The translations under genes were made by a program, and so were the position numbers. A stretch of DNA of 64,000 bases, taken from Deltaproteobacteria bacterium (GTDB lineage Bacteria > Myxococcota_C > UBA6777). Below the pieces are notes generated by a model. That model saw nothing but the letters and a program-made list of their open reading frames with translations. It had not been told where the DNA came from and did no database searches. Shown in pieces: positions 52,053 through 63,000 of this stretch. Each line of letters starts with the position of its first letter. Position 1 is the stretch's first letter. The DNA lies in assembly GCA_002731275.1 (NCBI GenBank), contig PCBK01000104.1, positions 1 through 64,000 of the forward strand, given 5' to 3'.

Positions 52053-55000
52053 ATGCGCAAGGTCATTGAATGGGTCGTGACCCATCCCACAGTGGTCAAT
52101 TTGTTTATGGTTGGTGTCGTCGTGGCAGGGTTCTTCGCGATCGATGTCATGCCCAAAGAGTCTTTTCCCGAAACATCTTTTGACGTGATCGTCGTCGAAG
52201 CACAATACAGGGGCGCAGGTCCCAAAGAGATCGAAAATGGTATCCTGATCAAAGTCGAAGAGGCGATCCAGGGCATCAGTGGGATCTCCCAAGTCTCCTC
52301 TGAGGCCAAAGAAAATATCGGTGTCATCCGCGTCGAATTAAATCGTGGGACCGACGTCGCTGAGGCCTTACGCGACGTGAAGGATAAAGTCGAACAGATC
52401 AGCGGCTACCCTACTGACGCTGAAACCCCTCGGACATACCAGGCGAGTCGACGAGTTCCTGTGCTCTACTACGCGCTCTCTGGTACGTTGAAAAGGTCGC
52501 AGCTCCAATCGCTCGCACAACACGTCAAAGATGAGCTGTTGTCCACTGACGGGATCTCCCTCGTCAATGTGAATGGGATGAAAGAGCGCGAGATCTCCAT
52601 CGAGATCGATGAGGTCAGCCTGCGCAAGTACCAACTTCAAATCAGCGATATCACACAAGCCCTCAAGTTTGCCAACCTCGATCTCTCCGGCGGTGTCGTG
52701 AAGACCAAGCGGGAAGATTTTCGTATCCGCTTTTACGGCAAAAAGTATCTCGCCAAAGACCTCGAACAGATCGTCGTCCGGACGCTCCCTGGAGGTGGCT
52801 TTGTGCGGCTTCGAGATGTCGCGAAAGCTCGTGAAGCCTTCGCCGATACAGGGACGCAGTTTTACTACAATGGCAAACCCTCCATCTTGATCGAGCTGCA
52901 AAGTACGAGCGACGCCAACATCTTGAAGGTCGCAAAATTGGCGAGGGCCAAGATGGCGACGATCATCCCAACGCTCCCAAAAGGTGCTCAGGTCGACACC
53001 TACAAGGACAACACACAACCCCTCAATGAGCGCATCTCTTTGCTCGCGAACAACGGGTTTCAGGGTCTTATCCTCGTGCTTCTCGTGCTCTCCTTCTTTA
53101 TGAATGTACGACTCGCGATGTGGGTGGCTTCGGGTCTGTTGCTCTCGATCATTGGCTCATTCACGCTGGCGCTTGGAGGTGGGCTGACGATCAATATGAT
53201 GAGCCTGTTTGGGTTGATCCTGGTCATCGGGATCCTCGTCGATGACGCCATCGTCGTCGCTGAGAACGTTTTCTCCCACATCGAAGCTGGAAAGTCTCCC
53301 GCGCAGGCCGCCATTGATGGGACCGTTGAGGTTCTTCCTGCGGTCTTGACCGCGGTGATCACGACTTGTCTTACCTTCTTGCCGTTGTTCTTTATGGGCG
53401 GTTTTATCGGGAAGTTCATCTACATGATCCCTGCGATGGTCATCGCGGCGCTCGTGTGCAGTCTGTTTGAGTCATTGTTGATCTTGCCACCTCACCTCGC
53501 CCACTCACTGAAACCACGTGGGAGCGCGGAGTTTACACAGAATCGCTTTCGCACGTTGGTGGACAAAGGCTTTGGTTGGTTGCGAGAGGATGTCTACGGA
53601 CGCTCTCTCAAGTGGCTCTTGCGCTGGAGATGGCCTGTACTCGCAGGCAGCATTGGTGTCTTCTTGTTGAGTCTTGGTCTGCTTCAAGGTGGGTTCGTCA
53701 GGTTTGTGTTCTTTCCCGAGATCGATGGTGATCAGATCGCCGTTCGGTTTGTCATGAAACCTGGTACACCGCTCGAAAAGACGAGGGCTGTGGCTGAGCG
53801 CGCCGAAAAAGCAGCGGCTGAGGTCGCCAAAGAACTCAAGCAACAATACAAACAAGAGATCGTCGAGTCCTCTGTCCGATGGCTGGGTCGTTTGACTGCG
53901 ATGAGTCCCGGCTTCTCAAGCGCGACAGGTGACGAAGTGGGAGAGGTCCAGCTCAACTTGCTCTCCGGTGACAAGCGCAAGCTCAGCGCCAACGACGTGC
54001 TGCGTCGTTGGCGCGAGAAGGTGGGCTCTGTCTCCGGTGCCTTGAGCGTGAGCTTTGATCTACTTGGGACACCACCGCTTGGAAAACCACTCGAATTCCA
54101 GTTGCTCAGTGATGATGTCAAACAGCTCCGCGCGGCCTCCAGCTATCTCAAAAAACGCCTCCTCACATTCGGAGGTGTCTATACACCCGAAGATGACCTT
54201 GAAGACGGCAAAAGAGAGCTTCGTATGTCTCTCACACCGCTCGCCAAAAGCATGGGCCTCTCCATGCAAGATCTCGCGACAAAGCTTCGCAACAGAGTGT
54301 ATGGACAGGAGGTGATGAACCTGCAACGCCGCAAAGACGAGGTCAGGGTGTTTGTTCGTTATCCATCCAAAGGACCTTCTCTTCTGCAATCATTCTCACA
54401 GGTGGAGATCACCACAAGGGACGGAAAACGCATCCCACTTTCCCTTCTTGTCAAGTGGAATGTGGTCAAAGATCTCAAGGTGATCAGGCGTTTGAATAGA
54501 CAACGTCTCGCGACGGTCTCTGCGCGCCTTGACGAGTCGCAAGGGAATCGACAGGACATCATCCAATCGCTCAAGCGAAAGGACCTCAAGAAGCTCGCTG
54601 TGATCGCACCCAACGTGCGTGTCGTGTTCTCTGGGCAATCCAAAGAGCAGGCCAAGGTCTTTGCTGGGATGAGGTACGCGTTCCCCATGGCGATGTTCGG
54701 TATCTTCTTTGTGATGGTCTTGATCTTCCAATCTTACAGCCAGTCCATCATCGTCATGGCGATGATCCCCTTTGGCGTCGTCGGTGCGATCCTTGGTCAC
54801 TGGGTGATGGGTGTACCGCTGACGATCTTGAGCTTCTTTGGGATCGTCGGCGTCTCTGGTGTCGTCGTCAACGACTCGATCATCTTGATGGACACGATCA
54901 ACAGGAAATTTGAGGAGGGATTGCCACTCTTTGATGCAGTCTGGCAAGCAGGTCAGAGCCGTCTACGTGCAATCTTGTCGACGACTTTGACGACTGTTGT

Positions 55001-55295
55001 TGGTGTGGGGCCGTTGTTGTTCGAGCAGAGTCGTCAGGCGCAATTCTTGATCCCGATGGCGCTCTCGCTCGCTGCTGGAGTCTTTTGCGCTACCTTTGTG
55101 ACGCTTGTCCTCGTCCCATGCCTGACGTTGATCAATAACGATCTCAAGAGACTGTATCACCTGATTCGCCACAGAGAGTGGATGTCGATCAATGACTTCG
55201 CGGTGATGGATCGTTCACGTCACAAGATCGAGCTCGACGAGCCCACCAGCCAAGCTTCCCATGCACAGGGAACACAGCCACAGACAGCACATTGA
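52053..55295 (+). CDS. RND efflux pump permease
   Basis: 1080 residues, GAGGTG before ATG 52053, 28 bases after the MFP stop. Resistance-nodulation-division inner-membrane drug or metabolite antiporter, driven by protons. The N-terminal helix (HPTVVNLFMVGVVVAGFFAI), the proton-relay Asp pair in LVIGILVDDAIVVAENVF and the second-half motif GVSGVVVNDSIILMDTINR are conserved. Two large periplasmic domains lie between helices 1-2 and 7-8. The Asp pair supports an active pump of the multidrug (HAE) type; heavy-metal CusA-like Met motifs were not noticed. Confidence 0.95.
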   Translation: MRKVIEWVVTHPTVVNLFMVGVVVAGFFAIDVMPKESFPETSFDVIVVEAQYRGAGPKEIENGILIKVEEAIQGISGISQVSSEAKENIGVIRVELNRGTDVAEALRDVKDKVEQISGYPTDAETPRTYQASRRVPVLYYALSGTLKRSQLQSLAQHVKDELLSTDGISLVNVNGMKEREISIEIDEVSLRKYQLQISDITQALKFANLDLSGGVVKTKREDFRIRFYGKKYLAKDLEQIVVRTLPGGGFVRLRDVAKAREAFADTGTQFYYNGKPSILIELQSTSDANILKVAKLARAKMATIIPTLPKGAQVDTYKDNTQPLNERISLLANNGFQGLILVLLVLSFFMNVRLAMWVASGLLLSIIGSFTLALGGGLTINMMSLFGLILVIGILVDDAIVVAENVFSHIEAGKSPAQAAIDGTVEVLPAVLTAVITTCLTFLPLFFMGGFIGKFIYMIPAMVIAALVCSLFESLLILPPHLAHSLKPRGSAEFTQNRFRTLVDKGFGWLREDVYGRSLKWLLRWRWPVLAGSIGVFLLSLGLLQGGFVRFVFFPEIDGDQIAVRFVMKPGTPLEKTRAVAERAEKAAAEVAKELKQQYKQEIVESSVRWLGRLTAMSPGFSSATGDEVGEVQLNLLSGDKRKLSANDVLRRWREKVGSVSGALSVSFDLLGTPPLGKPLEFQLLSDDVKQLRAASSYLKKRLLTFGGVYTPEDDLEDGKRELRMSLTPLAKSMGLSMQDLATKLRNRVYGQEVMNLQRRKDEVRVFVRYPSKGPSLLQSFSQVEITTRDGKRIPLSLLVKWNVVKDLKVIRRLNRQRLATVSARLDESQGNRQDIIQSLKRKDLKKLAVIAPNVRVVFSGQSKEQAKVFAGMRYAFPMAMFGIFFVMVLIFQSYSQSIIVMAMIPFGVVGAILGHWVMGVPLTILSFFGIVGVSGVVVNDSIILMDTINRKFEEGLPLFDAVWQAGQSRLRAILSTTLTTVVGVGPLLFEQSRQAQFLIPMALSLAAGVFCATFVTLVLVPCLTLINNDLKRLYHLIRHREWMSINDFAVMDRSRHKIELDEPTSQASHAQGTQPQTAH

Positions 55296-55360
55296 GCGTA
55301 CACCCTTAGGCTACTCCTGGAAAAAGAGCTGGGAAACGAGCGCACGAAAGGAACATCGAT

Positions 55361-56902
55361 ATGAGAGCGTTTATCCTTCGATCTATGCTTTTGCTGGGAG
55401 GCGTGTATATGTGCCTCCCACACCAACAAGTCAGCGCGAAAACGAAAAAGAAAACAAACCGTTTGGGACGTCTTCACTGGAAACAACGAAAGGTGGCGCT
55501 TGCGGATAACACGCAAACAAAGCAGCCTACAACGTCTGTACAAAAGCGCGCACCAAACAGTCGCCTGAAGAGACTCAAACTGTTACCTTCCGTCTCTTGG
55601 AAGGCGATCTCTTCGAAGGGATATACTGGGCAAAAGAGCGTACTACCCAAGAGGCACGACAAAGGTTGGCCTGTGTGGTCATTTGCCTCTGTCCTCGCTC
55701 GTGTCCGCAAGCAAAACCTCGACCTGAAGTTGTTGCGACGACGGATCAAACAATCACAGATCATGCGTTCACAGGCCTGGGGCGCTGTGCGTCCGACACT
55801 TCAACTGCAAGGCAATTACATTCGCAACTCAAATGAAGCCTCGGTGAATATGGGCTCTGAGAGCATTGTGATTACACCTTACAATCAGTGGACGATGAGC
55901 ATGCAGTTAAACTGGAACATCTTCCATCTTCCGAGTATCCCGAATATTAAGGCCGCCTATCTCGACGTCCAAAAGACCAAACAGCTCGCAAAGCAGACGC
56001 AAAGAGAGGTCGTGTATGCCTCTTTGCAAGCCTACTACAGTATCCTATTGTCCGATGGGATGGTCGAGATCGCGCGGCAATCTTGGGCCAACGCCAAGGA
56101 ACACATGCAGATCGCGAAGCTCCGCACGAGCGCTGGGATCTCGACACGACTCAATGTGATGCGTGCGAAGTTGGATGTTGTGAAAGCCCAGCAAACCTAC
56201 CTGAGCGCGATCAACGCGCTGCGCAACACACGTTTGTCTTTGCTCGTGCTGCTGAATGAGCAAAATGGTCACTTTCGCGTCACCGCCCCTAGCCGCCCAA
56301 AGAGTCCCTCGGGGACCGTTGTGGCGTGGCTGTCGAGCGCCCGTAAACAGCGTCCCGAGCTCAAAGAGAAGAAGCTCGCGATCCAGTCTGCAGAGGCGAA
56401 GCTGACAGGGCAATGGCTACAATTTGCGCCGACGATCGCCCTGACTGGGGCTGTGCAGGCGAACAACGCTGGTGGCTTTGCCAACCAATATGTCCAGTGG
56501 AACGTCGGTCTCGCCGCGCGACTCCCCCTGTACAATGGTGGCGCTCGTTTTGACGCGATCCAGCAGGCCAACAACGCGCTCAAACAGGCTCAGTTGGAAT
56601 ACCAAAAAGCTGACTTGACGATACGCAATGAGATCAAGCAGGCAGATATCAACCTGCGCAACAGCGTGATGAATTACCGCGTCGCACGTAACCAAAAGAA
56701 GATCGCTGAGGAGACATACCAGCTCAATGTCCACCGATACAAAGCAGGTTTAGCCTCGCCGATCGCGCTCTCTGACGCTTTGACGCAGTTGACCTCTGCG
56801 CGGATCAGCGTGTTGCGTGAGCGGTTCAATATGGATCTTGCGGTCCTTCAATTGCACCGATCGATGGGAACGCTCAGCAAGATCGCCAAGACGCTACGTT
56901 AG
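55361..56902 (+). CDS. TolC-family outer-membrane efflux channel
   Basis: 513 residues, AAGGA before ATG 55361, 65 bases after the RND stop. A signal peptide (about residues 1-25, ending VSA) is followed by a long basic leader (about 26-95), longer than usual for TolC. The two repeated TolC halves are present, with paired long helices: LRRRIKQSQIMRSQAWGAVRPTLQLQGNY ... VVYASLQAYYSILL ... AGISTRLNVMRAKLDVVKAQQTYL, then LAIQSAEAKLTGQWLQFAPTIALTGAV ... NEIKQADINLRNSVMNYRV ... YKAGLASPIALSDALTQLTSARI. It completes the tripartite pump with the MFP and RND proteins. Confidence 0.92.
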   Translation: MRAFILRSMLLLGGVYMCLPHQQVSAKTKKKTNRLGRLHWKQRKVALADNTQTKQPTTSVQKRAPNSRLKRLKLLPSVSWKAISSKGYTGQKSVLPKRHDKGWPVWSFASVLARVRKQNLDLKLLRRRIKQSQIMRSQAWGAVRPTLQLQGNYIRNSNEASVNMGSESIVITPYNQWTMSMQLNWNIFHLPSIPNIKAAYLDVQKTKQLAKQTQREVVYASLQAYYSILLSDGMVEIARQSWANAKEHMQIAKLRTSAGISTRLNVMRAKLDVVKAQQTYLSAINALRNTRLSLLVLLNEQNGHFRVTAPSRPKSPSGTVVAWLSSARKQRPELKEKKLAIQSAEAKLTGQWLQFAPTIALTGAVQANNAGGFANQYVQWNVGLAARLPLYNGGARFDAIQQANNALKQAQLEYQKADLTIRNEIKQADINLRNSVMNYRVARNQKKIAEETYQLNVHRYKAGLASPIALSDALTQLTSARISVLRERFNMDLAVLQLHRSMGTLSKIAKTLR

Positions 56903-56918
56903 GCCATTGTGTTGGTGT

Positions 56919-58691
56919 TCACTTGTAGGAAAATTGATAGGATGCGATGGGTTCGGAGTAGCGAGGAGATTTGACGTAGAGGTAGGCAAATTGTTTTGCG
57001 TACTTGCCGGGTTTTTTGAGGAGGTCACGCACAAAGCGATAGGACACTGCCTGATAACGCAAGTTGATATCGATTTTGTACGGTCCTTTGGGGAGAGAGG
57101 GGATCTTGTACTGGATGTCTTCTCGTCCACCGACAAAGTCCTTATCCGTCTTGGCTGCGCCGACGACCGCGATATCGTTGGGTGCCTTCTCTTTATCGAA
57201 ACCCTTGGGTAACAATCTGTTGTCTTTGGCGTACTTGGCTCCACGTAGGAGCGTGTAGGTGACCTCTTTGTCCGTGTTCTGCATGATGGCCTCATAGACT
57301 GCGACCTGCGAAGGTTTTGTGATGACCTTGTGATGGGGTTCAAAGGTCTTTGCATCTTGATCGGCGTCCACGCCTTCGATCTCACCAAAGGGTTTCTCTT
57401 TCCCCGAAAAGAAGAGGACGCGGTTGTTTTTGTCGCGTACTTTGACCTGCAAGAAGACACGGCGAGCAGGATAACCCGAGGGGAGCTTATGCCCCGTCTG
57501 GTTGACGATCCGTACAGTGAAGGACAACGTGCCTTTGGAGAAGGTCGTGTTGTGGACTTCCAGACGTGCGGCGGAGCGCAACATTTGCGCTGTCTTTTTG
57601 ATCGTAAAGTCGAAGTTGTTGGCGGAAATGCCGAGCAGTTGTTTGTTGTCTTTCATCATTTGGAGCATAAACTTGTTGCCACCGACGAAGATGTGTTGTC
57701 CAAAGTGGCTACGTGTGGTGTCCAGCCAGGGGGGACGTTGGCTGATGATGACACCTGATGTCGGCGTCATGTGGCAGCTCTGACACGTCTGTTGCTTCGT
57801 GCTTTTGGCATATGCACTCCATTTCCACTCTGAGTAGACCATCTGTTCGGGGAACTGTTGTGCATCTGTTTTGGGGATGATCTTGCCGTTTTTGTCGACG
57901 AATGGGGTTTTCAGGTTGTGGCAGCTCCCGCAGAGCTTAGAGTCCGAGATGTGGCTACTACCTGTTGGTGTGTAGTCGACGTGGTTTTGCATGGGCATGG
58001 GGATGACGTCGTTGTAGGGACCGTAAATTTTGCGGTCCACCGCGTCTGCGAATGTCTCGATCACATATTTTCCGGAGAACCCAGCGAGCGTCCCCATGGC
58101 TTTTGTCGGCTTGATTTGGTGGCACGCAGTACAACTGACGCCATCCATCGCCTGGTGAAAGTAGGGGTTTGCTTTTTGGAACAGCCCCTTGCTTCCAAAC
58201 AGGTCGTACGGCTTTTTGGCTTTTCGTGCTTCGACGTTAGCCATGGGTGCGTGACAGCGGGTGCATTTGTCTGTGAGTAACTTTTTGTGTTTGGGGTTGC
58301 GTTGTATCTCGGTCTCGACTTTGGCGCGCCAGAGAGGATCTCGTGTCGAGTTGGCCATCATCGTCGAAGACCAGGCCGTCTCGATCGAGACGTCATCGTC
58401 GTTCTCATCCGTGATGTTGTTGTGACAGAAGGCGCAATTCTCCGAGCCTGAGAAGTGTTTGGATGTGAAGTCGTGGTTGGACGTTGGTGTGCTCTTCGGC
58501 TTGGGAAATTGGGTGGGAAACGCAGCCTCTTTTGGCACTGCTTTGATCACCACTTTGACTTGTTTTTTTGTGCTCTTTTGCGTCGTTGGTTTTGTTGTCG
58601 ATGTGCTCTTCGCATTGCATTGTGTGAGGACAATACCCAACGAGAGCAACAGGACGGGGTAGATGTGCTTGTTGTTATGTGGCCAGCTCAT
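56919..58691 (-). CDS. Pentaheme c-type cytochrome lipoprotein
   Basis: 590 residues from ATG 58691 (GGAG six bases upstream). A lipobox-like LTQC puts Cys25 at the lipidation site (Gln at -1 is unusual). Five CXXCH heme sites: 86-90, 143-147, 187-191, 254-258 and 303-307. GSENCAFCHNNITDE opens the cytochrome c554-type domain. After residue ~310 a heme-free C-terminal part contains beta-type repeats (TVRIVNQTGHKLPSGYPARRVFLQVKVRDKNNRVLFFSG), as in multiheme oxidoreductases with adhesion-like modules. It probably carries electrons in the periplasm or at the outer membrane. Redox partner unknown. It converges with the TolC gene. Confidence 0.9.
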   Translation of the reverse strand: MSWPHNNKHIYPVLLLSLGIVLTQCNAKSTSTTKPTTQKSTKKQVKVVIKAVPKEAAFPTQFPKPKSTPTSNHDFTSKHFSGSENCAFCHNNITDENDDDVSIETAWSSTMMANSTRDPLWRAKVETEIQRNPKHKKLLTDKCTRCHAPMANVEARKAKKPYDLFGSKGLFQKANPYFHQAMDGVSCTACHQIKPTKAMGTLAGFSGKYVIETFADAVDRKIYGPYNDVIPMPMQNHVDYTPTGSSHISDSKLCGSCHNLKTPFVDKNGKIIPKTDAQQFPEQMVYSEWKWSAYAKSTKQQTCQSCHMTPTSGVIISQRPPWLDTTRSHFGQHIFVGGNKFMLQMMKDNKQLLGISANNFDFTIKKTAQMLRSAARLEVHNTTFSKGTLSFTVRIVNQTGHKLPSGYPARRVFLQVKVRDKNNRVLFFSGKEKPFGEIEGVDADQDAKTFEPHHKVITKPSQVAVYEAIMQNTDKEVTYTLLRGAKYAKDNRLLPKGFDKEKAPNDIAVVGAAKTDKDFVGGREDIQYKIPSLPKGPYKIDINLRYQAVSYRFVRDLLKKPGKYAKQFAYLYVKSPRYSEPIASYQFSYK

Positions 58692-58927
58692 GTGTTTCTC
58701 CATGTCATTTATGTCGACAAAGCAAGGGCACAAGGATGCGCTTGCTTGTTTAGAGACACTATAAAGCACAGAGAGTCGACAAGGGCGGACTTTTGAGAGG
58801 CCAACGTGATTGAGTATTTTTGGGGGGTTCTTTAACGGAAACAGATGATTAGGGATCCTCAGGGAGGGGCGAAGAGGGGGGGCGCTGCGACAACTTGCCG
58901 CACTTTGGACGTTCTTTTTGGAGGGGG

Positions 58928-59449
58928 CTAGAGTCCGAAGGATTGTTGTGTGAACGCGAGGGAGCGTTGGTCTTTGGGGGGAGGAGGTGGCATTTTGTGT
59001 TTGGAAAAGTAAGCCCACAAAGAGATGGAGCCGACAATGACACCGGCGGAGAGGGCGCTGAGGCCGACTGCGGAGAGTACGTTGCCCAGGTACTTTTGTT
59101 CGTCGATGTGTTGCCTCTTCTCTTCGATCGTTTTGCCTGGGATGCTGTCGAGATCTTTGAGTTTGCTTCCGAGGCTGTTCTTTTCTATCTGGTTCCAGGT
59201 CAAGATGGCGGCACCTGTAAAGGTCAACGCACCACCACCGATCATGCCGATGATGACGAGTTTCGGTGTCCGTCCAAAGCTTGGATGGGGGAGTGTTTGA
59301 GGGAGACTTTGTTTGCCCGATGATTTGGCGACGAGTCTTTTCTTTTTGTGTTTCTTTTTTGGAGGGGGTTTTGCATGTACTGGAGTGGCGAGACCTGCCC
59401 AGAGCAGGAACATTGTCAGGTAGATTGTCCAAGAGGGGGGAGTTGTCAT
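58928..59449 (-). CDS. Small exported membrane protein, function unknown
   Basis: 173 residues from ATG 59449, without a clear ribosome-binding site. A signal peptide (MTTPPSWTIYLTMFLLWAGLATPVHA) precedes a basic Lys/Pro stretch (PPPKKKHKKKRLVAK), a membrane helix near residues 62-85 (KLVIIGMIGGGALTFTGAAILTW), a charged loop with IEEKRQHIDEQKYLGN and a second helix (VLSAVGLSALSAGVIVGSISLWAYF). Two-helix proteins with this plan are common companions of surface-complex genes in myxobacteria. It lies upstream of the cytochrome gene by about 240 bases, same strand. No family recognised. Confidence 0.65.
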   Translation of the reverse strand: MTTPPSWTIYLTMFLLWAGLATPVHAKPPPKKKHKKKRLVAKSSGKQSLPQTLPHPSFGRTPKLVIIGMIGGGALTFTGAAILTWNQIEKNSLGSKLKDLDSIPGKTIEEKRQHIDEQKYLGNVLSAVGLSALSAGVIVGSISLWAYFSKHKMPPPPPKDQRSLAFTQQSFGL

Positions 59450-60075
59450 GTATTTGACCCAAAATGAATACGTGTCCACGTCACCTTTGCCTTCAACAGA
59501 TACTACTACAAGTAGACGTCCATTTCCAGAGTTTATTGTGGCGGATTGGTCACTTTTTTTGGCAAAAAGCGCTATCTGGGTTAAAAAAGCCGATGCACGT
59601 AAGTGATTGGGGAGAAGCTTTTTTGTGGGGTGAGAAAGGTGAACTGAGAGCTTCTTGCGCTTTGCACCATGTCTTTTGATTTTTGGGACTTTTTATACAC
59701 ACGAAAACATTCGACAGTCTTGACAAAGAGTGAGTCCTCGTGCAATGCCGATGTTCGCTTTGGTGTTGAGGCTATGACTCTTCTAAAGAGTTTTTCTGTA
59801 GCCTCGACTCTATGGATAAAAGAAGTGACTGATAAAGATGGGACCAAGATTTTTGTAAGAAGGTCCACTCCACGACGAATACAGCCTGTGTATTCACCCC
59901 ACCGATGCCTCATGGAAGAGCCATTTGTATTGACAGGGATACGTCATTTTTTCTAGCGAGAACACGAAGCAGTCGTCTTTTTTGGATTTTTTGCGACGTG
60001 CGTTCTCGAAGCTGTCTCCTTCACATTTGAGAATTGGAGACATCACTGGCAACAGAAGAAAGGAGAAATGAAACG
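59450..60075. other. Long intergenic region before the giant repeat protein
   Basis: About 625 AT-rich bases between the divergent small membrane protein gene and the giant gene. A 95-codon open frame at 59669-59956 lacks a ribosome-binding site and family features and is not called. A TTGACA hexamer at 59930-59935 has no good -10 partner. Paired inverted repeats are listed separately at 59957-60042. Confidence 0.55.
59957..60042 (+). promoter_or_regulatory. Two consecutive inverted repeats in the leader of the giant repeat protein gene
   Basis: CGAGAAC (59957-59963) with GTTCTCG (60002-60008), then TGTCTCC (60013-60019) with GGAGACA (60036-60042); both are perfect 7-base arms. They end 33 bases before the ATG. 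They may fold as adjacent stems in the 5' leader or bind regulators. Confidence 0.45.
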
Positions 60076-63000
60076 ATGTTCACTGTAAACTCTTCGATGA
60101 GAGGTCTTCTCATCGCCTTTGCATTTTTGATATGGGCGTCGCCTTCGTGGGCACAAACCCCTATCAGTCCTGGAAATGTACGGGCAAATTACCAACAAGC
60201 ACAAAACCGCTCGGTGCTGACGTGGGAACCTAGAGGTACCTATCGTGTGGCCGCCGACATCACCGGAACACAGACGCTGACATGGCGTGGTTCACAAGTG
60301 TACGATCAGCGCCCTGGTCAAAACCCCAACAACTGGAATGTCCAAAACTTTGGCTCCGCGGTCTGGGGCAAAAACGGAAACGAGCTGACCGAGACAGCTA
60401 ACCAGGGGGGGATCTGGCACTACAACAAAGCTTTTGGTTGGTCGGACTACAACTTCTCCTTCCAATTTAGAACGCTGAGCCGGGTGGGAGGACAAAGTAA
60501 CACAGATGATGACCCTCTCGGTATCACCTGGCGTTACACCGATCAAAATAACTACTACGCGTTGTATCTTTGTGGTTATCAACGCTACAGTAACTGCGGT
60601 ACATTTGGGATGCCCAGCGGCGTCAATTTCCGTGGGAGTGCCTTTATCCGTGTGCGCAATGGACGTGGGACGATCCTGCGCTCTTGGGCTGTAACAAGAG
60701 GGACGAAGATCCCACAGTCCTGGACGTACAATACCCAATACACCATACGTGTGCTCACAAGTGGCAACAACTTCAAGGTGTTTTTGAAGGAGGGGAGTAA
60801 CAACGAAGTCCGTATCCTCAATTACACAGAGTCCAACGCAAATAACCTTCACGCCAAAGGCACATTTGGTACATTCAGTGTCTCTCAGCCTCACCAACGC
60901 TACGACAATTTTCGTATTGTGCACACTGAGTCTGAAGTACGTGGTGTGACGTCTGGTACGCTCACGACTGTATTCAAGAGCGCGTTTGCGCGGCTGAACA
61001 ACGCCAACTTCAATACGTTGCTGGCATCGCAGGTGACGACGTGGCGTAACCAATTTGGTTTTGCGGCCAATCAAGTCAGCCTGACACGAGTCTACACAGA
61101 CATCGTCAACCAAGGTTCGATGTTCGAAGCCAAGCCCAGCACAAATGGTACCAACACAACCGCGACAAACCCCGCTTCCTTCCCGTATGGTCGGCAAAAG
61201 GCCAATGCGATCCGCTACCTTGTCCTTCGCAATGGAGCACAGGTCGGTGGGATCCTGACTGCGCAAACCTATACCGATAATTACGGTGTCTGTACTGTCC
61301 GTCCTGGTACAAAATACGACTACCGGGTACGTTCCAGAAACAACGCAAACCAGACAAGCGGGAACTCTGCGATCGCTTCCGTGACTGTTACCAACGCGAC
61401 GCCAACGATCACATCACCTCTTTCACAGACAAAGGCCAAGGGGACCCCCTGGACATTGGACCTGTCTCCTTTTGTTGCAGACGCTGATTCACCAGACAGT
61501 CGATTGACGATCACCGAAAACAGCGCAAATGTCACCGTGAATGGTCGTGTGTTGACATTCAATTATCCAACCTCTTTTGTCGGTAGCTCCCAAGTTGTCA
61601 ATGTGACTGTCACTGATTGCTGGGGTGCCAAGGCGACAGGTGTCATCCGTGTTACCTTACTCAACAGTCCTCCTGTGATCACTGGTACACCTCCTAATAC
61701 TGCGACGATGGGGACAAAGTACGCGTACACCGTCCAGGCGACAGACCCCGAGAAGACAAAGCTCACGTACACACTCAAGGCTGGACCAACAGGCGCGGCG
61801 ATCGATGCATCGACAGGTGCGCTCTCCTGGACGCCTGGACCGAACAACGGTGGCAAGACCTTTACATTCACTGTGGAGGTTTGTGATGCTGGCAATCCAA
61901 AAGCTTGTGCGACACAGACATGGACTGTCAAGGTCAACAATCGTCCCCCTGTGATCACGAGCAGCGCGCCGACAAACGCGACCGCGAGCAAGATCTACAC
62001 ATATGCAGTGAAAGCCTCCGATCCAGACGGTGACACACTGACCTATTCTTTGCCGACCAAGCCTGCTGGGGCGAGTATCAACGCGTCGACAGGGGCGATC
62101 TCCTGGACTCCGGCACCTGCGGACGCTGGTAAAACTGTGAGCTTCCAGGTGCGTGTTTGTGATTCATCGACACCGCCAGCGTGTGTGACGCAATCCTGGA
62201 GCGTCAAAGTCTCCGCGGCCAACAATCTTCCGCAGATCGCAGGTGTGCCTCCCACACAGCTCCAAGACGGACAGACAATGGTCTATGCACCAACTGTCGT
62301 GGATTCCGATCTTCCAAATGATACACATACCTGGAAGCTCGATAAGGGACCTGCTGGTGCCAAATTCGACACCAAAACGGGCCGCCTTGAGTGGACGCCG
62401 GCTGCAGCTGATGTCGGTAAAGAGATCGAATTCTCTGTAACTGTCTGCGATAAAGCGGGTAGCTGTGCGACACAAACCTGGAAGGTCAAAGTCATCAAAG
62501 GAAATAACCCACCGCTGATCGTGGGTACACCCTCGACAACTGCGACACCTTCGACTGTGTACACCTATACACCTGCTGTTCAGGACAACGATCCTGGTGA
62601 CACACACACCTGGAAGCTCGATAAGGGACCAGCCGGTGCGAACGTCGATCCTAGCACTGGTGCGCTCTCCTGGACACCTGCTGCGACGGACGCTGGAAAG
62701 TCCTTCGACTTCTCCGTGACTGTCTGTGATAAAGCAGGTAGCTGTGCGACGCAAACCTGGAAGGTCAATGTCTCCAGTCTCAACACACCCCCACAGATCT
62801 CTGGTTCTCCTGGGACAAGCGGAGCTGTCGGACAAGCATACACATACGCACCCAAAGTTGTCGATCCAGACAAAGGCGACACACACTCCTGGACCCTGGT
62901 CAACGGCCCCTCTGGTGCGACTGCGGATGCATCGACAGGTGCTGTCTCCTGGACGCCTGCTGCTGCTGATAACAACAAAGAATCCACATTTGAGCTGCGT

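Noticed and set aside
58692..59462. Extension of the cytochrome reading frame upstream to about 59462
   Set aside because: The extra N-terminal part is antisense-like Arg/Ser/Thr-rich sequence overlapping the small membrane protein gene in another frame. GGAG and the lipoprotein leader fix the start at 58691.
59669..59956. 95-codon plus-strand frame in the gap before the giant gene
   Set aside because: No ribosome-binding site, AT-rich non-coding look and no recognisable features. It could not be excluded completely.
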